Source: an uncultured Lachnobacterium sp. (GTDB taxonomy: Bacteria > Bacillota > Clostridia > Lachnospirales > Lachnospiraceae). Taken from it: a stretch of 50,533 nucleotides of DNA. The position numbers and the translations under genes are program-made. Of the stretch, positions 17,767 to 26,511 are shown in pieces (within the stretch, counting starts at the first letter, position 1; every line of letters starts with the position of its first letter). The notes beneath the pieces are model-generated. The model saw nothing but the letters and a program-made list of their open reading frames with translations, was not told the DNA's origin and searched no databases. The stretch is taken from NCBI GenBank assembly GCA_937889225.1, contig CALAST010000107.1:1-50533 (forward strand). Direction: 5' to 3'.

Positions 17767-18789
17767 CTACTCGTCTTCAATCTGTGAGTCTAAAATATTT
17801 TCTTTAATTTTTCCGTTAATATCCTGCTCTTTAAAAGTAACACACTGATAAATCGCATTTGTAACTTCCGATGCCTTTGAACTGCCATGAGTCTTTACTA
17901 CAAGCCCGTTAAGACCTAATAGAGGAGCACCGCCATATTCGGATGCATCAAAACTTTTTAAAGTACTCTTTAAAGCTGGCATCGCTAACGCTGCACCAAT
18001 CTTACTTCTTAATGTGCTCATTAAACCTTTTTTAATGACACCAACTAATGTAGAGGCGAGTCCTTCATAAAGTTTTAAAATCACATTGCCAACAAAGGCT
18101 TCGCATACAATTACGTCTGCACCGCCTTTTGGTATCTCTCTTGCTTCAATGCAGCCAACAAAATTGATACCTTCGCACGCTTTTAATAAAGGAATCGTCT
18201 CCTTTACTAAAGCATTTCCTTTTTCTTCCTCAGCACCAATGTTTACAATTGCAACTCTTGGATTTTTTACTCCTACGACATGTTCCATGTAAATGGAACC
18301 AATCTGAGCAAATTGCACCAAATTTGCTGCTTTTGCATCCACGTTTGCACCACAGTCAATTAATAACGACATGCCTGTTTCTGTTGGAATAATCGGAGCA
18401 AGCGGTGGTCTTTTGATACCAGGTATACGTCCAACTATTACCTGACCTCCTACTAAAATCGCACCTGAACTACCTGCGGAAACAAAAGCATCTGCTTCTT
18501 TTTGTTTCACCATATTCATTCCTACTACAATAGATGACTGTTTTTTCTTGCGAATCGCCACAACCGGTGGTTCTGCCATTTCGATTACTTCCGGGGCATG
18601 AACGATTTCAATTCTGTGCTTTGGATAAGAGTACTTTGCCAATTCCTCCTTGATAACATCTTCTTGTCCTACTAAAAAGACTTTGATATCATCCTGCGAA
18701 GAAATTGCATGAACTGCACCTTTTACAATTTCAGCAGGTGCATTGTCCCCGCCCATTGCATCAAGTGCAACCTTTGTAATTTCCGGCAT
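17767..18789 (-). CDS. plsX: phosphate acyltransferase PlsX
   Basis: PlsX converts acyl-ACP to acyl-phosphate, feeding PlsY in phospholipid synthesis. The start at 18789 (MPEITKVALDAMGGDNAP) has AGGAGG eight bases upstream and matches the family; the frame is open further back. ALDAMGGDNAP, SAGSSGAILVGGQVIVGRI and GVDVIVCEAFVGNVILK-like segments are typical. Length 340 is normal. The usual upstream rpmF is absent; ybaK precedes it instead. Confidence 0.95.
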   Translation of the reverse strand: MPEITKVALDAMGGDNAPAEIVKGAVHAISSQDDIKVFLVGQEDVIKEELAKYSYPKHRIEIVHAPEVIEMAEPPVVAIRKKKQSSIVVGMNMVKQKEADAFVSAGSSGAILVGGQVIVGRIPGIKRPPLAPIIPTETGMSLLIDCGANVDAKAANLVQFAQIGSIYMEHVVGVKNPRVAIVNIGAEEEKGNALVKETIPLLKACEGINFVGCIEAREIPKGGADVIVCEAFVGNVILKLYEGLASTLVGVIKKGLMSTLRSKIGAALAMPALKSTLKSFDASEYGGAPLLGLNGLVVKTHGSSKASEVTNAIYQCVTFKEQDINGKIKENILDSQIEDE

Positions 18790-18844
18790 ATTTTCTTCCT
18801 CCTTGTGCATCTAATTCAAAATATACTATAAGTTTCCATATAAA

Positions 18845-19345
18845 TCAAGAAGAAACATGTATGTTATCTTCAAAACAAATATCCTGCATTGTAAATGGAA
18901 TCATCTTTGCTAAATTTTCTGTTGTCACTTCTACCTGATATCCGATTTTACCACCGCTGAAAATAATCGTATCACATGATTTTGCAGATTCATGAATCAC
19001 GGTTGTAAATAATTTTTTCATGCCAATTGGAGAACATCCACCGTGAATATAACCAGTTAATGGCAATAATTCTTTGGATTTTATCATTTCAATGCTTTTT
19101 TCCCCTACTGCTTTTGCGGCTTTTTTTAAATTTAATTCTCTACAAACGGGCACTACAAATACATAGTTTCGTTTGGATGCACCGATAGTTACTAATGTTT
19201 TAAATACCTGATTAGGATTCTGCCCCAATATGCTTGCTACTTCCATTCCACTAATCGCTGTTTTTGTATCGTATGTGTAACTTTGATATGGGATTTTTTT
19301 CTGCTCTAAAAGTCGCATGACATTTGTTTTTTCCTGCTTTTTCAC
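18845..19345 (-). CDS. ybaK: Cys-tRNA(Pro)/Cys-tRNA(Cys) deacylase YbaK
   Basis: The 166-residue protein has the YbaK/EbsC fold signatures: VFKTLV near 45-50, KKAAKAVGEKSIEMI, and GYIHGGCSPIGMKK. The enzyme hydrolyses Cys mischarged on tRNA(Pro), editing in trans. It lies between the PfkB kinase and plsX and is probably transcribed from the promoter at 20361-20389. Confidence 0.92.
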   Translation of the reverse strand: MKKQEKTNVMRLLEQKKIPYQSYTYDTKTAISGMEVASILGQNPNQVFKTLVTIGASKRNYVFVVPVCRELNLKKAAKAVGEKSIEMIKSKELLPLTGYIHGGCSPIGMKKLFTTVIHESAKSCDTIIFSGGKIGYQVEVTTENLAKMIPFTMQDICFEDNIHVSS

Positions 19346-19381
19346 CTTTTTATTTCCTTTCTCAATGAAATTTCATTTTTT

Positions 19382-20305
19382 CTACTGCACGTTCAACCCT
19401 AATTCCTCCGGCAAGAAACGTGGACATACATTTTCGGAAGATGTAATAACCGATGCTGCCAACGTTGAGCCTATTTCAATCGCTTCTGCAAGATTTTTTC
19501 CATATGTCAGACCTGCCATTGCTCCGGCACAAAATGCATCTCCGGCTCCTGTTGTGTCTTTTACCACTACTTTTTTTGCCGGACAAATGCCGCTACTTCC
19601 CTTTATATCCGCATAAACCGCCCCCTGTGCTCCCATTGTTACAATCATGGACTTAATTTTTGCATATTTAATTTTTTCAGATAAAATTTCTGCCATTTCC
19701 TGTGGATTTTTTTCGCTGTAATCATCCAAAAACAGAACACCTGCCTCTTGTTCATTGCAAATAAAACAATCCAATTTTTGAAGAAAATCTCGTCTTTGCA
19801 CAGCAATATTCATATTAGAAACAAGTGCATATGTTTTTACCTGATGTTTTTCTGCCAATTCAAAAATTTTCTTAATAATATCTTTGTGGAGGTCAATCTG
19901 AATAATCACAGAATCCGCTTCCGCAAAAATCTCATCCCCTTTTTCTTCCAATACTCCTACCAATGGGTACGCATTTGGTCTGCTGGAGATAGAACCCGCC
20001 ACATCACCTTTTTCATTAAATACAGCAAGCCATGTACCCATACCATCCGGCAAATGCAGTACATAATCCATATTTACTTTATGGCGTTTTAACTTTTCAA
20101 ACACATCCTCTCCCATCGGAGTTTCATCTACAATGCTAATGAAAGTTGGACGAAGTTCTAAATTCGCAATATCTTCGACCACATTTCGGGCTACACCGCC
20201 ATGCACATACTCTACTCTGCCTGCATTTCTTCCATCCGGAATGTATACATCTTCCGGAAAGCCTTTAATATCTACAAAAACTGTACCTACTACTACAATT
20301 CCCAT
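19382..20305 (-). CDS. PfkB-family carbohydrate/nucleoside kinase
   Basis: The 307-residue protein starts at 20305 (MGIVVVGTVFVDIKG), which has GGAGG nine bases upstream. It contains the N-terminal sugar-binding glycine pair (EYVHGGVARNVVEDIANL) and the C-terminal anion-hole and catalytic-base motif DTTGAGDAFCAGAMAG. The family phosphorylates sugars or nucleosides, including pseudouridine and adenosine; the substrate cannot be told here. It is the first gene of the ybaK-plsX-acpP unit. Confidence 0.88.
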   Translation of the reverse strand: MGIVVVGTVFVDIKGFPEDVYIPDGRNAGRVEYVHGGVARNVVEDIANLELRPTFISIVDETPMGEDVFEKLKRHKVNMDYVLHLPDGMGTWLAVFNEKGDVAGSISSRPNAYPLVGVLEEKGDEIFAEADSVIIQIDLHKDIIKKIFELAEKHQVKTYALVSNMNIAVQRRDFLQKLDCFICNEQEAGVLFLDDYSEKNPQEMAEILSEKIKYAKIKSMIVTMGAQGAVYADIKGSSGICPAKKVVVKDTTGAGDAFCAGAMAGLTYGKNLAEAIEIGSTLAASVITSSENVCPRFLPEELGLNVQ

Positions 20306-20360
20306 ACTTGTGTTCCTCCAAAATTTTTCTGATTTCTTTATCAAACACATTTCTTATTGC

Positions 20361-20389
20361 ATTATAACAATAATATAAACTATTTGCAA
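20361..20389 (-). promoter_or_regulatory. sigma-A promoter for the pfkB-ybaK-plsX unit
   Basis: On the minus strand TTGCAA (20384-20389) and a perfect TATAAT (20361-20366) are separated by exactly 17 bases, 55 bases before the kinase start. Confidence 0.75.
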
Positions 20390-20558
20390 AAAACATTGGA
20401 TATGTTTTTTCTTAAATTCTAAGAATTTTTTCTGTATTTTACACCTATTTTTCCGTGATAAACAAAATCGCTTGCAGATATGTTTTTCCCCTTTTAATAT
20501 TATTATAAACACTCTTTACTAAGGAATTACAAACCCCTGGAGAAAAGAAAGGATACCT

Positions 20559-20906
20559 ATGAAAAATAATCAAATTGGAAAAATGTTAAAAAAATATAGA
20601 AAAATAAATGCACTTTCTGTAACCGATGTTGTATTAGAGCTTAGTGATAAATATGGTGTTACGATTGCAGAAAAGACGATCTATGGTTGGGAAAGCAATC
20701 AAGCCCATCCAACTTCTGATATGCTTATTGCTCTTTGTGACATCTACAAAATCAACAATATTTCAGATATGATTTCACCATCTTCCAATTCAAAAAACTT
20801 TATTATTACAGCAGAAGAACGACTATTAATAGAACAGTATCGCAAAAAACAGGAAATGCAACATGCAATCCGAAAAATTCTAGATATGAAATCATTAGAA
20901 AAATAA
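20559..20906 (+). CDS. XRE-family helix-turn-helix regulator
   Basis: The 115-residue protein has an N-terminal HTH (MLKKYRKINALSVTDVVLEL, then TIYGWESNQAHPTSDMLIAL) and a C-terminal helical segment. An AAAGGAT site precedes the ATG. It is a lone plus-strand gene bracketed by minus-strand units with its own terminator; its target is unknown. Confidence 0.82.
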   Translation: MKNNQIGKMLKKYRKINALSVTDVVLELSDKYGVTIAEKTIYGWESNQAHPTSDMLIALCDIYKINNISDMISPSSNSKNFIITAEERLLIEQYRKKQEMQHAIRKILDMKSLEK

Positions 20907-20913
20907 GTATACA

Positions 20914-20945
20914 AAAAAGGTTCTGAACAAAAGCAGAACCTTTTT
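20914..20945 (+). terminator. Rho-independent terminator of the XRE gene
   Basis: Arms AAAAAGGTTCTG (20914-20925) and CAGAACCTTTTT (20934-20945) enclose an 8-base loop and end in Ts, 8 bases after the stop codon. It can also act on the minus strand. Confidence 0.88.
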
Positions 20946-21014
20946 CCTCGTGTTTATTATATAATTGTCTTATTTTTCAAACACATTATCACTCAAAATC
21001 CATCAAGTTAAATA

Positions 21015-21782
21015 CTAATGTCCACAAGAATGAGAACCACATCCACCACTTCCACAGTTTCCATGATGTTCATGTCCTTCTCCATGATGATTACATTTTA
21101 CATTTGGATTAAATTCCAATGTTCCTTCCAACAATGCTTTTACTGCTGCATCTGCACTTCCTGATACACCGCCATATAACTGAATACCAGCCTGTGCCAA
21201 TGCCATCTGTGCACCTCCACCAATGCCTCCGCAAATCAGCACATCTACTTTATTTCCATATAAAAGTGTTGCAAGTGCTCCATGTCCTTGTCCATTAGAA
21301 TCAAGTATTTCTTCCGATACTACTGCACCGTTTTCTACATCATAAACTTTAAATGTCTCTGTATGACCAAAATGCTGAAAAATTTGGCCATTGTCATATG
21401 TAACTGCTATACGCATCTCAATGTTTCCTCCTTTTGAAAGGATGCTTACGGCTTCACCTGCAAAACAATGTTTTCGCTTACAGCTATTCTCAAGTTCACA
21501 TAGTGTAATGTCGCCTCCGCTTATGCAAAGTTCTTTTGCATTAATCACCATGTCTGCAATTTTTTCTCTTGCTGACTTGTATATCGCTTGTATGGTAGCT
21601 CTTGATACACCCATCTGCTTGGAGCATTGTTCCTGTTCTAATCCTTCATAATCAATCAAACGGATACATTCATATTCATCCAAAGTTAAAACAATGGTAT
21701 CTTTTTTTTCCATTGACTGAGGTGTAAACCGATTACATATGGGCTTGCCACATACGCGTCTTCTTTTGCAAGGTCTAGCCAT
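21015..21782 (-). CDS. DUF134 DNA-binding domain fused to a NifX/NifB-type dinitrogenase cofactor-binding domain
   Basis: The start at 21782 (MARPCKRRRVCGKP) has AGGAGAG upstream. Residues 1-95 are a DUF134 domain with a sigma-4-like HTH (CSKQMGVSRATIQAIYKSAREKIADMV) and cysteines. Residues about 118-215 are a Dinitrogenase_iron-molybdenum-cofactor fold (MRIAVTYDNGQIFQHFGHTE). The tail is rich in His, Cys and Gly (GHEHHGNCGSGG), a likely metal-binding end. Such fusions usually sit near MRP/ApbC-like iron-sulfur carriers; none is here. A metal or Fe-S responsive regulator is a reasonable guess. Confidence 0.85.
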   Translation of the reverse strand: MARPCKRRRVCGKPICNRFTPQSMEKKDTIVLTLDEYECIRLIDYEGLEQEQCSKQMGVSRATIQAIYKSAREKIADMVINAKELCISGGDITLCELENSCKRKHCFAGEAVSILSKGGNIEMRIAVTYDNGQIFQHFGHTETFKVYDVENGAVVSEEILDSNGQGHGALATLLYGNKVDVLICGGIGGGAQMALAQAGIQLYGGVSGSADAAVKALLEGTLEFNPNVKCNHHGEGHEHHGNCGSGGCGSHSCGH

Positions 21783-21843
21783 TTGCATCTCTCCTTTATT
21801 GATGTAAACTATTATATCCCTTTTCTGGCATATGTCAATAACC

Positions 21844-22020
21844 TTATTCAATGAAATTTATATTTGCAATCCAACTTTCAATTTCTTTTCTTGCATCTTT
21901 TACCTGTGAACCACGAATTGCTAAGCCTGCTTTTCTTTCTGCAGATGGCACTAATTTTTCTATATCTTTTTGTGAATTTGCAAGCCCACTGCCTTCATTT
22001 GTACAGAATGGGCAAATCCC
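21844..22020 (-). pseudogene. C-terminal remnant of a flavodoxin gene
   Basis: The minus frame ending at the TAA at 21844-21846 reads GICPFCTNEGSGLANS..., then ERKAGLAIRGSQVKDARKE and a final IESWIANI. This is the C terminus of a clostridial flavodoxin (PFCTxxGSG loop and closing helix). A stop codon lies directly before it at 22021-22023 and no start or N-terminal two thirds is present. It is a truncated relic just upstream of the DUF134-NifX gene. Confidence 0.75.
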
Positions 22021-22134
22021 TCATATTTTTATTGTATTTATGATTATACTCTTATTTTCCATGCTTGTATATATCTATTTTCTATATTGAGCGTGTAATA
22101 TGTAAAGGTACTATAGAAGTTACATGTTTTTTTC

Positions 22135-22845
22135 TTATTTGCCAAGATTTATGATATTGATATAATCATTCATACTTCTAAACTTCTGATAATACAAATT
22201 CTCAATATCCAATTCTATTTGCATTTCTTCCCTATTATTAAGCTCACGAATCAGGCTTTCGAGTTTTCTTGCAGAATTCGGGTGAAAACCATGCACATTG
22301 TAATAGCCCAATGTAATATGAGGTGTAAGTGGATAGCCTAATGTCTTGACATCATCAAAAAGGTAATATAATTCCATTAATTTATGATATTCTTCTTCAT
22401 TGACCGGATATAACCCCATTACCAAACTCGTTCCTACCATATTGAAAATATATTTGCTTTTCATTTTTATGGTTTTATACTTTTTTGTTTGACTAAGTTT
22501 TTCTACTACTTTCAGCTCATTTCCAAATACTTCTGCTGCTACATCGTATAAATTTGGAGAATTGCTCAAATCATGTAATGTCATATGAAATGTGCCGGAA
22601 ATCAACTTGTCACAAAAACACTCCGGTGCAACTTGATATAACTGCTCTACATAATTTGCCAATACCGCTTTTGTACTATCATCCAAATTAAATACAACGG
22701 TATCGCCATAAAATGGCTTAAAGTGGTTCTCCCAATCAACTTTTTGTGCAATAGATGGATTTCCGTGGAAATAATCATCGCCATAATAAATCTCGCTTTT
22801 TTCAAATGAATTGATTCTGGCTAAAAATTCTGCATATGTTTCCAT
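22135..22845 (-). CDS. 2H phosphoesterase / 2'-5' RNA ligase-like protein
   Basis: The 236-residue protein carries the two His-x-Thr motifs of the 2H superfamily, FHMTLHD (about residue 107) and PHITLGY (about 175), the spacing of LigT-like enzymes. The family acts on 2',3'-cyclic phosphates, 2'-5' links or related RNA ends, or ADP-ribose cyclic phosphate. The substrate is not evident. It stands alone, followed by the AT-rich end of the flavodoxin relic and preceded by the second AAA-ATPase. Confidence 0.8.
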   Translation of the reverse strand: METYAEFLARINSFEKSEIYYGDDYFHGNPSIAQKVDWENHFKPFYGDTVVFNLDDSTKAVLANYVEQLYQVAPECFCDKLISGTFHMTLHDLSNSPNLYDVAAEVFGNELKVVEKLSQTKKYKTIKMKSKYIFNMVGTSLVMGLYPVNEEEYHKLMELYYLFDDVKTLGYPLTPHITLGYYNVHGFHPNSARKLESLIRELNNREEMQIELDIENLYYQKFRSMNDYINIINLGK

Positions 22846-22959
22846 AATTTTTGTTCATTCCTTTCTACTTTAATTGTTCTAGGTGTTTGCAAAATTCTAA
22901 ATTCCGCACAAATGCTGACTCTTTTAAATACCTATTTGATTCTCCCCCACACTTGCTGT

Positions 22960-22984
22960 AAAGCGGACACTCGAAATCCGCTTT
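22960..22984 (-). terminator. hairpin after AAA-ATPase copy 2
   Basis: Arms AAGCGGA (22961-22967) and TCCGCTT (22977-22983) flank a 9-base loop just past the stop at 22999, with As and Ts on either side. Confidence 0.5.
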
Positions 22985-22998
22985 TACTACTTTCTTCT

Positions 22999-24690
22999 TT
23001 ATCCAATTAAGACTTTCTTTCCTTCAAATGCAAATCCATATTTACGAATTTTCTCTTTTGGTATCCCTTTTGCTATAAGTGATATGGCATATTGTTTTTC
23101 TTCTATCTGCTTTAAGGCAGCTTCCACAGTATCTTTTAATGTTTCCTCTTCATCCGGGTCATGAATCTTAAATTCTAAAATAATGGCATCTTTTTCTTTG
23201 TCATTTGGCTCTATCATAACATCATATCTTCCGAATCCGCTTTCCCTATTGGAAGTTACTGTATAGCGACCATAGAGTTGAGCAATAAGTCCAAGCACAA
23301 AGCCATGATAAAATCGTTCCGGTTCTTGTTCGGAAGGTCGTTTTCCTGTATCAAAATAGCTGAACACGTTCAATGTTACACGATTCATATAGGCATTCAT
23401 CGCCTTTTTATCTCCTGCAAGCATCGCACTTACAAACTCACCATAATTCTCTCCTGCTCTGCCAAACCAGTCGTTTACCATAAGAAGAAACATGCGTTTT
23501 ACCTCATAATTTGTAAGTGTCAATTCATAAAGCGGAAAATCCCCTGTCGTTATCTTTTCCTCTGCTTCTTTACTAATGACTTTTAAGTAACCGCTAGCAA
23601 GTAACAAACTCCAAATCGCATTTTCCCGATTGTCCAACTGATTATATACAATTTGTTCATCAATTGGACAATAAATGGTTTCATCTTTCAAAAGTCGTTC
23701 AAATGTGGTTTTGATTTTTTTGCTTCCCTCTCTTATCAGCTTGCCTACTAAACTATTACTACTGGTGTTCGCCCAATATGCACCATATTTTCCTTTATCA
23801 AAAAAATTTAAAGCTGACCACGGATTGTAAATATCAGTATGTGTACCAAAAGTAAATCCATCGTACCAACGTTTTACTCCTTCTTTTTCCGTTTCTAACC
23901 CACATTCTTCCAATGCTGCAAAAACTTCTTTTTCCGTAAAACCAAATGCTGTAGCATATTTATCCGAAGTAGTGGTTACAACCTCCAGATTATTTAAATC
24001 TGAAAAAATCGATTCCTTACTCACTCTAGTAATCCCTGTCATAACTGCTCGTTCTAAATATGCATTTGTTTTAAATGTAGCATTAAATATACTTCTTGTA
24101 AATGCCACCATTTCTTCCCAATAGCCATTTACATAGGCTTCCTGCATCGGTGTATCATATTCATCCAACAGAATAATCACTTTTTTTCCATAATAACGAT
24201 ATAAATAATCCGATAAGCGATTAATTGCAAGTGTCGCTTCTACTTCTTTCATATCCATATCAACTGCTAAAAAGGATTCCTTTTCCTTTTCTGTCAGTAA
24301 GCCACTTTCCAAAAGAAAATGGTGTTTGTTATACAAATCGGTAAGTAATTGATAAATTCTCAATTTTGTTGATTCATAATTTACTTCTTTGACATTTGCA
24401 AAAGACAGACTAATTACAGGGTAAGTTCCCTGTAAATTTCGGTATTTTTCTTCTTGCCAAATTGTAAGCCCTTCAAATAAATTGGCTCTATGTGCATACT
24501 TAATGGAAAAAAACTGTTCCAACATACTTATGTTTAAAGTTTTTCCAAAACGACGCGGGCGAGCAATTAATGTTACGTCATCTCCGCTTTCCCACCATTC
24601 CTTAATAAAGGCAGTTTTATCCACATAAAAATAGTTTCCATCTATTATTTTTTCAAAACTCTGTATTCCAATTGCTACTGTTCTTGCCAT
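22999..24690 (-). CDS. AAA-ATPase-like / PD-(D/E)XK nuclease family protein (DUF1703 type), copy 2
   Basis: The 563-residue protein aligns along its whole length with the gene at 9108: ARPRRFGKTLN Walker A, KKVIILLDEYDTPMQEAYV Walker B region, a conserved ALMTGITR-like segment (AVMTGITRVSKESIFSDLNN), and the C-terminal GFGRYDVMIEP...IILEFK nuclease-like motif. Identity by eye is well above half. Two such paralogues 13 kb apart, each next to an accessory block, point to family expansion rather than housekeeping. Function unproven; proposed roles include nucleic-acid or mobile-element related activity. Confidence 0.88.
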   Translation of the reverse strand: MARTVAIGIQSFEKIIDGNYFYVDKTAFIKEWWESGDDVTLIARPRRFGKTLNISMLEQFFSIKYAHRANLFEGLTIWQEEKYRNLQGTYPVISLSFANVKEVNYESTKLRIYQLLTDLYNKHHFLLESGLLTEKEKESFLAVDMDMKEVEATLAINRLSDYLYRYYGKKVIILLDEYDTPMQEAYVNGYWEEMVAFTRSIFNATFKTNAYLERAVMTGITRVSKESIFSDLNNLEVVTTTSDKYATAFGFTEKEVFAALEECGLETEKEGVKRWYDGFTFGTHTDIYNPWSALNFFDKGKYGAYWANTSSNSLVGKLIREGSKKIKTTFERLLKDETIYCPIDEQIVYNQLDNRENAIWSLLLASGYLKVISKEAEEKITTGDFPLYELTLTNYEVKRMFLLMVNDWFGRAGENYGEFVSAMLAGDKKAMNAYMNRVTLNVFSYFDTGKRPSEQEPERFYHGFVLGLIAQLYGRYTVTSNRESGFGRYDVMIEPNDKEKDAIILEFKIHDPDEEETLKDTVEAALKQIEEKQYAISLIAKGIPKEKIRKYGFAFEGKKVLIG

Positions 24691-24742
24691 AGATGCCTCC
24701 TGCTACAGTTTCCCAGATATAAATTTGCTGTATGATACACAA

Positions 24743-24784
24743 AAATCCACTACACTATTAAGTTATGATTAGTATAGCGGATTT
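24743..24784 (-). terminator. hairpin terminator after the small membrane protein gene
   Basis: Arms AAATCCACTACACT (24743-24756) and AGTATAGCGGATTT (24771-24784) pair with two mismatches around a 14-base loop; the minus strand ends in Ts. It ends the unit 25987-24893. Confidence 0.6.
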
Positions 24785-24892
24785 CTTTATAAATTACAAT
24801 GAATCCCATAAATTATCAACTTTGAATATTTTAGGTAACTTCACAAAAGAAAACTGAGCAAATTAACCTGAATTTTCAGTTGTCATCCAAAG

Positions 24893-25132
24893 TTACCCTT
24901 TTCTTTCTAATGCTTCAATACGGTTTTGCAACTCTTTTATTTGTTTTTCTTTTACAACTTCCACTTGATAAATAATTTCAAAGATAATTGTAAGAATCAT
25001 AGAAAACGCAATCAAGGCTCTCCATGGTGCAATGCTTTCAAATAGCATTCCAATCCCAATTACCCATAATAGCCCAAATGACAATGTAAACCACATGATG
25101 CATCTAAGCAATATTTTAAATTTATCTTTCAT
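24893..25132 (-). CDS. small membrane protein, two predicted helices
   Basis: A 79-residue protein with a basic N terminus, two hydrophobic segments (IMWFTLSFGLLWVIGIGMLF and ALIAFSMILTIIFEIIY) and a charged, coiled-coil-like C terminus (KEKQIKELQNRIEALERKG). I do not recognise the family. It follows the aldo/keto reductase by 36 bases in the same direction. Confidence 0.6.
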   Translation of the reverse strand: MKDKFKILLRCIMWFTLSFGLLWVIGIGMLFESIAPWRALIAFSMILTIIFEIIYQVEVVKEKQIKELQNRIEALERKG

Positions 25133-25168
25133 ATCTTTTTCCTCTAAATACCATTAATAATATAATTG

Positions 25169-25987
25169 CTAAAAATCAAACACATTCGGGTCATGGGATG
25201 TACGATGATTGCGATTTAGAGAACTCAACATTTTCATATCTTCCTCCGAAATTTCAAACTTAAAAACATCAATATTCTCTGCAATTCTGTTCGGATTTTT
25301 CGATTTTGGAATCACAGTAATTCCCTGCTGCATATTCCAGCGAAGAATCAATTGTGCAGTCGTACAATGATATTTTTCCGCTAACTTTACAAAAATCGGA
25401 TTTCCCATATTTCCACGAAGCAATGGTGCCCATGCCATAATTTGAATTTGTTCTTTTTTGCAATAGGAAAGCAGTTCCTCATTATGTGTATACGGCGTAT
25501 GCTCAATCTGATTTACCATTGGTTTTATTTTGGAATTTTCAATCAGATGCTCTAAATGATGTATTTCAAAATTTGATACACCAATGCTCTTTATTTTTCC
25601 TTCTTCATATAATTCTTCCATTGCTTTCCATGTAGAAAGTGTACGTTCCTTATTTTGTCCCGGCCAATGGATTAAAAATAAATCTAAATAATTGGTCTGC
25701 AATTTTTCAAGCGTTTCCATAAAGCTCTTTTTCGTGAACTCATACCATTGGTTACAATTATCCACTTTACTAACCAAAAATAGTTCTTCACGTTTTGCAT
25801 TAGCAGCTTTTAATGCTTTGCCAAGCTGTTCTTCGTTTTTATACATTTGAGCAGTATCAAACAGCGTATATCCACTATTTAATGCATGAGAAACTGCATT
25901 TGTCATTTCTTTTTCACTCTCTAACCGATATACACCAAGCCCTACTAGGGGTATTTTTAAATCATTGCGTAAAATTCCATATTCCAT
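25169..25987 (-). CDS. aldo/keto reductase (AKR5-like, 2,5-diketogluconate reductase group)
   Basis: The 272-residue TIM-barrel oxidoreductase uses NADPH. The tetrad is visible: Asp and Tyr in LFDTAQMYKNE, Lys in LVSKVDN, His in LFLIHWPG. The signature EELYEEGKIKSIGVSNFE and the late cofactor motif VIPKSKNPNRIAENI are both present. Such enzymes reduce a range of aldehydes and keto sugars; the substrate is not predictable. It is the first gene of a two-gene unit. Confidence 0.9.
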   Translation of the reverse strand: MEYGILRNDLKIPLVGLGVYRLESEKEMTNAVSHALNSGYTLFDTAQMYKNEEQLGKALKAANAKREELFLVSKVDNCNQWYEFTKKSFMETLEKLQTNYLDLFLIHWPGQNKERTLSTWKAMEELYEEGKIKSIGVSNFEIHHLEHLIENSKIKPMVNQIEHTPYTHNEELLSYCKKEQIQIMAWAPLLRGNMGNPIFVKLAEKYHCTTAQLILRWNMQQGITVIPKSKNPNRIAENIDVFKFEISEEDMKMLSSLNRNHRTSHDPNVFDF

Positions 25988-26085
25988 AAAAATTTCCTTT
26001 CCTCTTTTCCTTTATATCAACTTGTCAAGCAGATATTTCCAACCAGCTTTGCTATCTGCTTATAACCAAATAACTATCTACTAAA

Positions 26086-26412
26086 TTAATGATGTCCTCT
26101 GCTTCCATGTCCCGAATTATGACTACCACTTTGTTTATGGTAATGTCTTTCTGTCTGTGTACAATTCTTCACTCCACAATTATAGTGTTCATGCTCATTT
26201 GTTTGCGTGCAACCTTCTACTTCACAAACATAGTGTTCATGCTCATTTGTTTGCGTGCAACCTTCCACTTCACAAACATAGTATTCATGCTCACTTATCT
26301 GTGTACAACCTTCTACTTTACAAATATCTGCCTGCACTTCTGTCTCTCTAATCATTGCTCCAGCTGCAAACATAACACTTACCATTCCAATAGCAATCCA
26401 TCTTTTTTTCAT
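26086..26412 (-). CDS. secreted Cys/His-rich protein of four 16-residue repeats
   Basis: The start at 26412 (MKKRWIAIGMVSVMFA) has AAGGTG upstream. A signal peptide ends around EVQA. Four tandem 16-residue units follow, of pattern C-x-V-x-x-C-T-Q-x-x-x-H-x-H/Y-Y, then a Ser/His/Gly tail ending RGHH. Each unit has two Cys and one or two His, a plausible metal site. Units 2 and 3 differ by one residue, so recent duplication is likely. Similar CxxxxCT...H repeats occur in other secreted clostridial proteins, but function is unknown. Confidence 0.75.
   Translation of the reverse strand: MKKRWIAIGMVSVMFAAGAMIRETEVQADICKVEGCTQISEHEYYVCEVEGCTQTNEHEHYVCEVEGCTQTNEHEHYNCGVKNCTQTERHYHKQSGSHNSGHGSRGHH
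26166..26330. repeat. 48-base tandem repeat inside the Cys/His-rich gene
   Basis: About three and a half units of 48 bases, each containing TTCATGCTCATTTGTTTGCG or a close variant on the plus strand, encode the 16-residue protein repeats. The central two are nearly identical at DNA level. Confidence 0.8.
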
Positions 26413-26511
26413 TGTTTTCACCTTTTTCTTTATTAACTGTTAAAAAATATTATCATTAAGTTTTTCATAACACAAACAGAAACATACGTCAACCATCTAA
26501 ATACAAATTTT

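Noticed and set aside
25269..25463. 64-codon minus-strand frame within the aldo/keto reductase gene
   Set aside because: It lies wholly inside the reductase in another frame.
26166..26330. Possible CRISPR or minisatellite
   Set aside because: The 48-base units are in frame and encode the 16-residue Cys/His protein repeats.
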